In this document: positions 23,892 through 31,183 of the stretch, in pieces
How the letters are laid out: every line of letters begins with the position of its first letter
Position numbering within the stretch: the first letter of the stretch is position 1
From: Mayfieldus sp963841445
Lineage (GTDB): Bacteria > Actinomycetota > Thermoleophilia > Solirubrobacterales > 70-9
Direction of reading: 5' to 3'
DNA: 64,000 nt
Assembly: GCA_963841445.1 (NCBI GenBank)
Contig: CAWJCP010000007.1
Location: 1 to 64,000, forward strand
Position numbers and translations under genes: made by a program
The notes under the pieces: model-generated
Seen by the model: the letters and a program-made list of their open reading frames with translations, nothing else
Told to the model about the DNA's origin: nothing
Database searches by the model: none

Positions 23892-24421
23892 GTCGGATCG
23901 GAAGACAGCCGATCGCGGTGCCCGATGGGGTCGACGTGCAGCTCGTCCCCGGCCAGGTGACCGTGAAGGGGCCGAAGGGCGAGCTGCAGCAGGATGTCGC
24001 GACCGACATGAAGGTTGAGCTCGCCGACGGCATCCTGACCGTCGAGCGCCCCACCGACCGCGGCGAGCACCGCGCCCTGCACGGGCTGACCCGGAGTCTG
24101 CTGGCCAACATGGTCGAAGGGGTAACCGAGGGCTATGAGAAGCGACTCGAGATCCAGGGTGTCGGATACCGCGCGCAGCTGCGCGGCCAGGCTCTGGAGC
24201 TCTCGCTGGGGTTCTCGCACCCGATCTCGATCGAGGCGCCGGACGGGATCGAGTTCGAGGTCCCGCAGCCGACCGAGATCGTCGTGCGCGGGATCGACAA
24301 GCAAAAGGTCGGCCAGATCGCCGCCGACATCCGCAAGCGCAGGCCTCCAGAGCCCTACAAGGGCAAGGGAGTGCGCTACGCCGGTGAGCAGGTGACCAGG
24401 AAGGTCGGCAAGCGAGCCTGA
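23888..24421 (+). CDS. rplF: 50S ribosomal protein L6
   Basis: L6 is a 177-aa protein by the GTPase-associated region. GTG 23888 gives VSRIGRQPIAVPDGVDV. It has the two-repeat fold, with the C-terminal KRRPPEPYKGKGVRYAGE signature. It is translationally coupled to rpsH. Confidence 0.98.
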   Translation: MSRIGRQPIAVPDGVDVQLVPGQVTVKGPKGELQQDVATDMKVELADGILTVERPTDRGEHRALHGLTRSLLANMVEGVTEGYEKRLEIQGVGYRAQLRGQALELSLGFSHPISIEAPDGIEFEVPQPTEIVVRGIDKQKVGQIAADIRKRRPPEPYKGKGVRYAGEQVTRKVGKRA

Positions 24422-24467
24422 TGGCCACCCCTGATCTCACAGCGCAGGTCAGCCGGAGGGGCCGCTA

Positions 24468-24821
24468 ATGACCGTCGTCAGCAAGCCCCAGCAGCGGCTA
24501 CGGCGACGGCGCCGCATCCGCGCCAAGGTGCGCGGCAGCGCCGAGCGCCCGCGCCTCTCCGTCTACCGCTCCAACCGCGGGATCTTCGCCCAGCTCGTCG
24601 ACGACGACGCCGGCAAGACCCTCGCGGCCGTCAACTGGACCGAGAAGGAGCTGCGTGGGCTGGACCCGATGCAGCAGGCCAAGCAGGCTGGCGAGACCCT
24701 TGCCAAGCGAGCTGCCGGCGCCGGCGTTGACGCCTGCGTGTTCGACCGCGGCGGCTACCGCTACCACGGGCGCGTGAAGGCGCTCGCCGAGGGTGCCCGC
24801 GAGGGAGGGCTGAAGCTCTAG
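24468..24821 (+). CDS. rplR: 50S ribosomal protein L18
   Basis: L18 is a 117-aa 5S-rRNA-binding protein. It starts MTVVSKPQQRLRRRRRIRAKVRGSAERPRLSVYRSN and ends YRYHGRVKALAEGAREGGLKL, both typical. GGAGG lies 7-11 nt upstream of the ATG. Confidence 0.98.
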   Translation: MTVVSKPQQRLRRRRRIRAKVRGSAERPRLSVYRSNRGIFAQLVDDDAGKTLAAVNWTEKELRGLDPMQQAKQAGETLAKRAAGAGVDACVFDRGGYRYHGRVKALAEGAREGGLKL

Positions 24822-24844
24822 TCCGCTACCGTGAGCCGCCTGCC

Positions 24845-25591
24845 ATGAAGGGATCCAACACCACCGAGATAGAGACCGTCAGCCCGCGTGGGCTCGACCT
24901 GCAGGAGCGCGTGATCGAGATCAATCGCGTCGCCAAGGTCGTTAAGGGCGGCCGCCGCTTCTCGTTCACCGCGCTGGTCGCCGTCGGCGACGAGGAATCG
25001 GTGGTCGGGATCGGCTACGGCAAGGCGCGCGAGGTCCCTCTGGCGATCCAGAAGGGGGTCGAGAACGCGCGCAAGAACCTGATCCGGATCCCCAAGTACG
25101 GCAACACGATCACCCATCGGATCATCGGACGCTACGGTGCCGGCCACGTCGTCCTGCGCCCAGCCAGCCCGGGCACCGGGGTGATCGCCGGCGGCGGCGT
25201 CCGCGCCGTCCTCGAGCTCGGCGGGGTGCGCGACGTGCTCACCAAGAGCATCGGGACCCAGAACCCGATCAACCTGGTGAAGGCGACGATGGACGGGCTG
25301 ATGCGCCTGCGCCGGCCCGAGCAGGTCGCCGAGTTGCGCGGCCTCACCGTCAAGCAGGTGCTCGGCCTCGACCTCAAGGAGGCTGCGGCGAAGGCGAACG
25401 GCGACGCGGCAGAAGCCCCGGATCCCGTCGCGGTAGCAGCGACGGCCGAGGGTGGGGAAGCAGGTATCGACCCCGGCACGCCCGGACGCGAAGCGGACGA
25501 CGTGCCGGGCGGTAGTTCGGAGGAGGGGCCGGGCAGTGGTTCCGAGCCGCCGGAAGCTCCTGAGTCACCCGCAGCGGGTGATTCATCGTGA
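24845..25591 (+). CDS. rpsE: 30S ribosomal protein S5 with acidic C-terminal extension
   Basis: The S5 core (~1-178) is normal: dsRNA-binding-like domain KVVKGGRRFSFTALVAVGD, then GAGHVVLRPASPGTGVIAGGGVR split over ~100-125 and KSIGTQNPINLVKAT. About 70 extra acidic/Gly/Ser/Pro residues follow, including the 15-residue segment shared with S17. The stop overlaps the rpmD GTG. Confidence 0.96.
   Translation: MKGSNTTEIETVSPRGLDLQERVIEINRVAKVVKGGRRFSFTALVAVGDEESVVGIGYGKAREVPLAIQKGVENARKNLIRIPKYGNTITHRIIGRYGAGHVVLRPASPGTGVIAGGGVRAVLELGGVRDVLTKSIGTQNPINLVKATMDGLMRLRRPEQVAELRGLTVKQVLGLDLKEAAAKANGDAAEAPDPVAVAATAEGGEAGIDPGTPGREADDVPGGSSEEGPGSGSEPPEAPESPAAGDSS
25469..25513 (+). repeat. 45-nt segment shared with rpsQ (copy 2)
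   Basis: This is the second copy of the segment in the S17 extension (39/45 identical, same frame). Here its ends form a 9-bp inverted repeat (cccggcacg / cgtgccggg), so the unit may be a palindromic element lying inside a coding region. Confidence 0.75.
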
Positions 25592-25770
25592 GCGCCGTGA
25601 AGATCCGCCAGACCCGCAGCGGCAGCGGCAGCAAGCCCAACCAGCGCGCCACCCTGCGCGCCCTCGGCCTCGGGCGCCCCGGCAGCGCGGTCGAGCGCGC
25701 CGACAGCCCGCAGCTGCGCGGCCAGCTGCGCGTCGTCGAGCACCTGGTCAGCGTCGACGAGAGCAGCTGA
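25588..25770 (+). CDS. rpmD: 50S ribosomal protein L30
   Basis: L30 is a 60-aa protein. GTG 25588 overlaps the rpsE stop. It has KIRQTRSGSGSKPNQRATLRALGL, the L30 signature, and ends LVSVDESS. It is coupled to rplO by a 1-nt overlap. Confidence 0.96.
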   Translation: MSAVKIRQTRSGSGSKPNQRATLRALGLGRPGSAVERADSPQLRGQLRVVEHLVSVDESS

Positions 25771-26258
25771 TGGCCGATCGATCCGAGCAGCTCGGTCTGC
25801 ACAACCTGAAGCCGAAGCCGGGGGCCCGTAAGGCGCGCAAGCGGCTCGGCCGGGGCCCGGGGTCGGGGCTCGGCAAGACCTCCGGCCGCGGCCACAAGGG
25901 CGCCGGGGCGCGCTCCGGCAGCAAGCGCAAGGTGGCCTACGAAGGAGGCCAGAACCCGATTCACATGCGGATGCGAAAGCTGCGCGGCCCGCACCGCAAG
26001 ATGTCGATGCCGTTCGAGCGCTTCCGGACCCGCACCCAGCCCGTCAACCTCGCCGACCTCGACGCCCGCTTCAAGGCCGGGGCCGAGGTCAACCCCGAGA
26101 CGCTGCGCGAGGCCGGCCTGGCGAAGCGCAAGGACCCGGTGAAGATCCTCGCCCGCGGCGAGATCTCGAAGAAGCTGACCGTGCGCGCGCACGGCTTCAG
26201 TGCCGCCGCACGGGAGAAGATCGAGGCAGCCGGCGGCAGCTGCGAGACTTTGGAGTAG
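25770..26258 (+). CDS. rplO: 50S ribosomal protein L15
   Basis: L15 is a 162-aa late-assembly protein. ATG 25770 gives MADRSEQLGLHNLKPKPGAR. The Gly/Lys-rich region RLGRGPGSGLGKTSGRGHKG and the C-terminal VRAHGFSAAAREKIEAAGG are canonical. secY follows after 7 nt. Confidence 0.98.
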   Translation: MADRSEQLGLHNLKPKPGARKARKRLGRGPGSGLGKTSGRGHKGAGARSGSKRKVAYEGGQNPIHMRMRKLRGPHRKMSMPFERFRTRTQPVNLADLDARFKAGAEVNPETLREAGLAKRKDPVKILARGEISKKLTVRAHGFSAAAREKIEAAGGSCETLE

Positions 26259-26265
26259 CCAGCTG

Positions 26266-27540
26266 ATGCTGCAGACGATCGCCAACGCCTTCACGGTTCC
26301 CGAGATTCGTCGCAAGCTCGCCTTCACCGCGGCGATGCTGCTCCTCTACCGGCTCGGCGCCTACATCCCGGCCCCCGGGATCGACGTCGAGACGGTCAAG
26401 AACGCTTCACAGAATTTTGCCGGCAACAACATCCTCGGCTTCTTGAACCTGTTCTCGGGCGGCAGCCTCTCGCGGCTGTCGCTGTTCGCGCTCGGGATCA
26501 TGCCCTACATCACGGCCTCGATCATCCTGCAGCTGATGACGGTGGTCGTCCCCTCGCTGGAGAAGCTGCAGAAGGAGGGCGAGGTCGGGCAGCAGAAGAT
26601 CACGCAGTACACGCGCTACCTGACGGTCGGGCTGGCCTTCGCCCAGTCGCTTGGCTACGTCTTCCTGTTCAGCTCCAGCTCGTTCCTCGGCTCCGGCACC
26701 AGCCCGCTCGGCGAGCGCACCACGTCGAAGGTCTTCCTGGTCGTGATCTCGCTGACCGCCGGGACGACTCTGCTGATGTGGCTGGGCGAGCTGATCACCC
26801 AGCGCGGAATCGGCAACGGGATCTCGCTGATGATCTTCGCCTCGATCGTCTCGCGGCTTCCGAGCGGAATCAGCAAGTGGTGGAGCAGTCCCGATCAGGT
26901 CTTCATCGTGATGATGCCGTTCATCGCCCTGGCCGTGATCGTGGCGATCGTCTTCGTCCAGGAGGGCCAGCGGCGGATCCCGGTCCAATACGCGAAGCGC
27001 GTCGTGGGTCGGCGGATGACCTCGGGCGGCTCGACCTACTTACCGCTGCGGGTCAACATGGCGGGCGTGATCCCGGTCATCTTCGCGGCTTCGATCATGG
27101 CCTTCCCGCCCACGATCGGGCAGCTGCTCAATACCCCCGCCGCACTCGACTTCGCCGACTTCTTCAGTCCCAACGGCTGGGCCTACGTCGCCGGCGAGTC
27201 GTTCTTCATCGTCGTCTTCACCTACTTCTACACCGCGGTCACCTTCAATCCGGTTGACCAGGCCGACAACCTGAAGAAGTACGGGGGGTTCATTCCCGGG
27301 GTGAGACCGGGCCGGCCGACCGCCGAGTACCTCGACCGCATCCTCTCCCGCCTCACCTTCCCGGGCGCGTTGTACCTGGCCGCGGTCGCGGCGCTGCCGA
27401 CGATCCTGATCAGCCAGACCTCGGCGAACTTCTTCTTCGGCGGCACCTCGATATTGATCGTGATCGGGGTGGCACTCGACACCGTGAAGCAACTCGAGGC
27501 ACAGCTCATGATGCGCAACTACGAGGGCTTCTTGAAATAA
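26266..27540 (+). CDS. secY: protein translocase channel subunit SecY
   Basis: SecY is the 424-aa, ten-helix channel of the Sec translocon. ATG 26266 gives MLQTIANAFTVPEIRRKL. The plug/helix-2 region (NLFSGGSLSRLSLFALGIMP), the GNGISLMIF helix and the cytosolic loops (RRIPVQYAKRVVG; GFIPGVRPGRPTAEYL) are all present, ending LMMRNYEGFLK. adk normally follows directly, but here ~1.1 kb intervenes. Confidence 0.98.
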   Translation: MLQTIANAFTVPEIRRKLAFTAAMLLLYRLGAYIPAPGIDVETVKNASQNFAGNNILGFLNLFSGGSLSRLSLFALGIMPYITASIILQLMTVVVPSLEKLQKEGEVGQQKITQYTRYLTVGLAFAQSLGYVFLFSSSSFLGSGTSPLGERTTSKVFLVVISLTAGTTLLMWLGELITQRGIGNGISLMIFASIVSRLPSGISKWWSSPDQVFIVMMPFIALAVIVAIVFVQEGQRRIPVQYAKRVVGRRMTSGGSTYLPLRVNMAGVIPVIFAASIMAFPPTIGQLLNTPAALDFADFFSPNGWAYVAGESFFIVVFTYFYTAVTFNPVDQADNLKKYGGFIPGVRPGRPTAEYLDRILSRLTFPGALYLAAVAALPTILISQTSANFFFGGTSILIVIGVALDTVKQLEAQLMMRNYEGFLK

Positions 27541-27550
27541 GGCGCGGCCG

Positions 27551-27659
27551 CTGCAAAGCGTCGCATCTCACGGTCCTCCCCCAATTGTCTCGCTCACGTA
27601 CGGTTATGTACGCTCGCTTCGCCAATCGGGCTGCGTCCCGCGACCTGCTCGCTTTTCGC
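27551..27659 (+). repeat. structured repeat, copy C
   Basis: This 109-nt copy starts CTGCAAAGC 11 nt after the secY stop and ends CGCTTTTCGC. The central hairpin is cgtac-ggttat-gtacg (27597-27612); relative to copy B the C-G pair has become T-A, keeping the stem. Downstream, 27660-27760 holds two similar gac-gcccgctgg/gaccgctgg stretches but no gene. Confidence 0.8.
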
Positions 27660-27760
27660 GCCCGTTCGTCCCTGACGCCCGCTGGCAAGGGGGGCGTCCC
27701 TGACGACCGCTGGCCGCTGGTTAGGGGCGAATTACTCCCTCGGCGCGGCTTGGTCTCGCT

Positions 27761-28594
27761 ATGGGCGACCAAGGCGCACCAGCCGACGAGTTGCTGGCGA
27801 CGATCGCGTCGGGCCAGCACGGCGTTGTCGCGTTGCGACAGCTCACGATCGCGGGAATCGACAAGCATGCTGTCGCGCGACGCGTGCGGTCAGGCCGCCT
27901 CCATCGGCTGCACCGAGGCGTCTATGCAGTCGGCCACACCGCCCTGGGGGACGAGGGGAGATGGATGGCTGCGGTGCTTGCCTGCGGGGCGCGCGCGGCG
28001 CTGAGCCACTTCTCGGCCGCTGCCCTTTGGAAGCTCGTGCCATCAAGCTCAGGCCTGGTCCATGTGACGATCGCAGGCGGAGGTGGGCGCCACTTCCACG
28101 CGGGCGTAATCCGCCATCGTTCTCGCACTCTCGGCGAGGCTCAGGTCACCTGCCGGCGGGCTATTCCGGTGACAGCCGTTGCGCGCACGATCGCCGACCT
28201 CGAGCGCACCGCCACAGCCGCGGTCGTTCGGCACGCGATCCGTCAGGCCGAGGTGATGGAGCTGCCGGCGGGCGACGTCCCGCACGATGGCACCCGCAGC
28301 GAGCTCGAGCACCTGTTCCTCTCCTTGTGCCGCCGGTACGGACTCCCGAAACCGGGCGTAAACGTGGCGCTGCACGGATTCACCGTCGACTTCGCCTGGC
28401 TTGACCGCGGCTTGCTCGTCGAGACCGACGGCTACCGCTATCACCGCGGCGCGCAGGCGTTCGAGGACGATCGCTCGCGAGATCTCCAGCTGCGCATGCA
28501 TGGTTTCGAGATCGTTCGCTTGACTTACCGGCAGGTCACAGAAGACCCCGCGCGTGTCGCCAACGCCCTGCGGGGGCTCCTGTCCAGTCGCTGA
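27761..28594 (+). CDS. AbiEi-like / DUF559-type protein with PD-(D/E)XK-like domain
   Basis: This 277-aa protein has two parts. The N-terminal ~60 residues (HGVVALRQLTIAGIDKHAVARRV...HRLHRGVYAVGH) match the winged-helix domain of AbiEi-type antitoxins. The C-terminal ~100 residues look like DUF559, a Vsr-like nuclease fold: RSELEHLFLSLCRRYGLP, VDFAWLDRGLLVETDGYRYH, then FEIVRLTYRQV. Such proteins are common and often orphan in actinobacteria; activity is unproven. It interrupts the usual secY-adk linkage, between repeat C and a strong hairpin, which suggests insertion. Confidence 0.8.
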   Translation: MGDQGAPADELLATIASGQHGVVALRQLTIAGIDKHAVARRVRSGRLHRLHRGVYAVGHTALGDEGRWMAAVLACGARAALSHFSAAALWKLVPSSSGLVHVTIAGGGGRHFHAGVIRHRSRTLGEAQVTCRRAIPVTAVARTIADLERTATAAVVRHAIRQAEVMELPAGDVPHDGTRSELEHLFLSLCRRYGLPKPGVNVALHGFTVDFAWLDRGLLVETDGYRYHRGAQAFEDDRSRDLQLRMHGFEIVRLTYRQVTEDPARVANALRGLLSSR

Positions 28595-28635
28595 CGGTGC
28601 GCTTTTGACCCGGTATGCGGTACCAAAGCGCACCG
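28595..28635 (+). terminator. strong hairpin after the DUF559-type gene
   Basis: An 11-bp stem (cggtgcgcttt / aaagcgcaccg) with a 19-nt loop begins one base after the stop codon. There is no T-run after the second arm. It may terminate the inserted gene or insulate adk, whose own promoter seems to lie just downstream. Confidence 0.55.
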
Positions 28636-28657
28636 GATCGACTCCGCAGCACTTCAA

Positions 28658-28663
28658 TAGGCT
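28658..28663 (+). promoter_or_regulatory. probable -10 box of adk
   Basis: TAGGCT within tcaataggctg lies 6 nt before the adk ATG. The same 11-mer lies at the same distance before rplQ. This suggests a leaderless internal promoter; no clear -35 is seen. Confidence 0.5.
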
Positions 28664-28669
28664 GAACGT

Positions 28670-29353
28670 ATGTCTGAGCTGAATCTCGTCCTCCTCGGCC
28701 CGCCCGGGTCCGGCAAGGGAACCCAGGGCGAGCGCCTCCAGGACGACTTCCGGCTTCCGTACTACGCGACCGGGGACATCCTGCGCACCGCCGTGCGTGA
28801 CCAGACCGAGCTTGGACGCAGCGCCAAGGAGTACATGGACCGTGGCGACCTCGTCCCCGACCAGGTGATCATCGGCGTGATCATCGAGCGGATCGAGGCC
28901 GCCGAGGCCGCCGACGGCTTCATCCTCGACGGCTTCCCGCGCACCCTTCCGCAGGCGGAGGCGCTGGACGAGGGGATGACGGGGCTCGGCCGCGCGTTAA
29001 CCGCAGCGCTGTTGATCGACGTTCCCGACGAGACGGTCGTGCAACGTCTTGCCGGGCGCCGGACCTGCGCCAAGAACGGCAGCCACATCTTCCACGTCGA
29101 TTTCGACCCGCCGAAGGAGCCCGACGTCTGCGACATTGACGGAAGCCGGCTGCTGATTCGCGACGACGACAAGCCGGACGTGATCCGCCACCGCCTCGAG
29201 CAGTACCGGTCCAAGACCGAGCCGCTGATCAGCTATTACGAGGAGAAGGGGCTGCTGCGGCGCGTCGACGGCGCACCGGCGCCGGAAGAGGTCGGCGACC
29301 GGATCCGCGCCATGCTCGCGACCCTGAAGCTCGAAGAAGAGATCGACACCTGA
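28670..29353 (+). CDS. adk: adenylate kinase
   Basis: Adenylate kinase interconverts ATP+AMP and 2 ADP. The 227-aa long-LID form has the P-loop GPPGSGKGT (10-18), the AMP site ATGDILR (~33) and DGFPRT (~87). In the LID domain the usual four zinc ligands are only half kept: C133, N136, C154 and D157, so zinc binding is doubtful. It is followed by map, as in the standard spc cluster. Confidence 0.97.
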   Translation: MSELNLVLLGPPGSGKGTQGERLQDDFRLPYYATGDILRTAVRDQTELGRSAKEYMDRGDLVPDQVIIGVIIERIEAAEAADGFILDGFPRTLPQAEALDEGMTGLGRALTAALLIDVPDETVVQRLAGRRTCAKNGSHIFHVDFDPPKEPDVCDIDGSRLLIRDDDKPDVIRHRLEQYRSKTEPLISYYEEKGLLRRVDGAPAPEEVGDRIRAMLATLKLEEEIDT

Positions 29354-29372
29354 TGGATGCGCCGTGTACCGG

Positions 29373-30143
29373 ATGATCATTCGCAAGACTCCCGAGCAGG
29401 TCGAGAAGATGGCCGCGGCCGGAGACCTGCTGGTCCGCTGCCTGCGGCTGCTGAGGTCAAGCGCCCGGGCCGGGGTCAGCACCGAGGAGCTCGACCGCGC
29501 GGCGGAGAAGTTCATCCGCTCCCAGGACGCCGAGCCGGCCTTCAAGGGCTACCGTGGTTTCCCGGGCTCGATCTGCGCCTCGCCGAACTCGATGGTCGTG
29601 CATGGCATCCCCGGCCCGCAGGAGCTTCGGCGCGGTGACCTGCTCTCGATCGACGTCGGCGTGATTCGCGACGGCTGGGTCGCCGATGCGGCGATCACGA
29701 TCCCGATCGGGGCGGTCAGCGACGAGGCCCGCCAGCTGCTCGACACCACCCGCGAGGCGCTTCTGGAGGCGACCGTCCAGGCGAAGCCCGGCAATCATCT
29801 CGGCGACGTCTCTGCGGCGGTGCAGCGGCGGGTCGAGATCGATGGCTTCTCGATCATCCGCAGCCTCGTAGGGCACGGGATCGGTCGCGACATGCACGAG
29901 GAGCCGCAGATCCCCAACTACGGCGAAGCGGGGCGCGGCCAACCGCTCGAGGAAGGGATGGTGCTGGCGATCGAGCCGATGGTCAACGCCGGAGGCCCAC
30001 TGGTGAGAATGGGCGACGATGGCTGGGCCGTCTACTCGCAGGACGGCTCGCTGGCGGCACACTTCGAGTTCACGGTCGCGGTCACGGCCGACGGGCCGCG
30101 GGTCCTGACCCCCTGGCACGAGGACGACGAAGAGGGCAGATGA
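29373..30143 (+). CDS. map: type I methionine aminopeptidase
   Basis: This enzyme removes the N-terminal Met from nascent proteins. From ATG 29373 it is 256 aa and starts MIIRKTPEQVEKMAAAG as in the family; GTG 29364 is an alternative start. All five metal ligands are visible: D94, D105, H168, E201 and E232. It lies 19 nt after adk. A small hairpin (gacgcct / aggcgtc, 30142-30160) overlaps and follows the stop. Confidence 0.96.
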   Translation: MIIRKTPEQVEKMAAAGDLLVRCLRLLRSSARAGVSTEELDRAAEKFIRSQDAEPAFKGYRGFPGSICASPNSMVVHGIPGPQELRRGDLLSIDVGVIRDGWVADAAITIPIGAVSDEARQLLDTTREALLEATVQAKPGNHLGDVSAAVQRRVEIDGFSIIRSLVGHGIGRDMHEEPQIPNYGEAGRGQPLEEGMVLAIEPMVNAGGPLVRMGDDGWAVYSQDGSLAAHFEFTVAVTADGPRVLTPWHEDDEEGR

Positions 30144-30170
30144 CGCCTAGGCCAGGCGTCGAGGGCTTGC

Positions 30171-30204
30171 TATCCTTCTCGAGCGGCCAATTGGCCGGTT
30201 TTTT
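30171..30204 (+). promoter_or_regulatory. rpmJ leader: -10 box and attenuator-like hairpin
   Basis: A possible -10 box (TATCCT, 30171-30176) is followed by a perfect 14-nt palindrome (cggccaattggccg, 30184-30197) and six Ts (30199-30204), 60 nt before rpmJ. This is the arrangement of an intrinsic terminator inside a leader, similar to the one before fusA. Confidence 0.55.
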
Positions 30205-30264
30205 CTGCCCGCGGTCCGACTCCTGGGATGGCGGGCCTCCTTATCCGATACGAATTCGAGGACG

Positions 30265-30378
30265 ATGAAAGTACGGGCGTCCGTAAAACCGATGTGCGAG
30301 AAATGCAAGGTGATCCGCCGGGGCGGATCCGTGCTCGTGATCTGCTCGAACCCTCGTCACAAGCAACGACAAGGCTGA
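30265..30378 (+). CDS. rpmJ: 50S ribosomal protein L36
   Basis: L36 is a 37-aa zinc protein of the large subunit. ATG 30265 is preceded by GAGGA. The sequence is MKVRASVKPMCEKCKV to RHKQRQG, with ligands C11, C14, C27 and H32 intact, so it is the zinc-containing form. infA, which usually precedes it, is not found here. rpsM starts 13 nt downstream. Confidence 0.97.
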   Translation: MKVRASVKPMCEKCKVIRRGGSVLVICSNPRHKQRQG

Positions 30379-30391
30379 TGCCGACGATCTG

Positions 30392-30775
30392 ATGGCGCGA
30401 ATCGCAGGCGTAAACATTCCAACCAACAAGCGGGTAGAGGTCGGTCTTACCTACGTGTACGGGATCGGCCTCTCGACCTCGCGGAAGATCCTCGGCCAGA
30501 CCAAGGTCGATCCGAACACCGCGGTCAAGGACCTAACCGAGGACGAGGTCGTGAAGCTGCGCGAGGCGGTCGAGTCCCAGAACGTCGAGGGTGACCTGCG
30601 CCGGGAGCGCTCCCAGAACGTCAAGCGCCTCACCGAGATCGGCTCCTACCGTGGGCTGCGCCACCGGCGCGGCCTGCCGGTTCGCGGTCAGCGGACGAAG
30701 ACCAATGCGCGGGGCCGCAAGGGCCCGCGCCGGATGAGCGTTGCGGCCAGGCGCCGCGCGCCGGCCCCGAAGTAG
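30392..30775 (+). CDS. rpsM: 30S ribosomal protein S13
   Basis: S13 is a 127-aa head protein contacting the P-site tRNA. It starts MARIAGVNIPTNKRVEVGLTY. The helix-two-turn-helix region and YRGLRHRRGLPVRGQRTKTNAR signature are present, with a basic tail. It is the second gene of the alpha block. Confidence 0.98.
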   Translation: MARIAGVNIPTNKRVEVGLTYVYGIGLSTSRKILGQTKVDPNTAVKDLTEDEVVKLREAVESQNVEGDLRRERSQNVKRLTEIGSYRGLRHRRGLPVRGQRTKTNARGRKGPRRMSVAARRRAPAPK

Positions 30776-30784
30776 GACAGCGAG

Positions 30785-31183
30785 ATGGCGCAGGCAAAGG
30801 GCCAGAAGGGTCGCGCGCGGCGGCGCGTGAAGAAGAACATCGCCTACGGACAGGCTCACATCAAGACTTCCTTCAACAACACGATCGTCACCCTCACCGA
30901 CACCGAAGGGCACGTGATCGCCTGGGAGTCGGCGGGCAGCGCCGGCTTCAAGGGCTCGCGCAAGAGCACCCCGTTCGCCGCCCAGGTGACCGCCGACTCG
31001 GCGGCCAAGAAAGGCATGGAGCACGGGTTGCAGAGGGTTGAGGTGTTCGCGAAGGGAGCCGGCTCCGGCCGCGAGACCGCGATCCGTTCCCTGCAGGCCG
31101 CGGGCCTCGATGTGACGACGGTCAAGGACGTGACCCCGCAGGCGCACAACGGGTGCCGGCCGAGGAAGCGCAGGAGGGTCTGA
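30785..31183 (+). CDS. rpsK: 30S ribosomal protein S11
   Basis: S11 is a 132-aa platform protein. The core HIKTSFNNTIVTLTDTEGHV and the C-terminal VTPQAHNGCRPRKRRRV are canonical. Its stop overlaps the rpsD ATG by 1 nt. Confidence 0.98.
   Translation: MAQAKGQKGRARRRVKKNIAYGQAHIKTSFNNTIVTLTDTEGHVIAWESAGSAGFKGSRKSTPFAAQVTADSAAKKGMEHGLQRVEVFAKGAGSGRETAIRSLQAAGLDVTTVKDVTPQAHNGCRPRKRRRV

Noticed and set aside
30230..30390. Out-of-frame small ORF (starting MAGLLIRYEFEDD) overlapping rpmJ
   Set aside because: Overlaps a certain gene in another frame and has no ribosome-binding site; considered only as a possible infA remnant.
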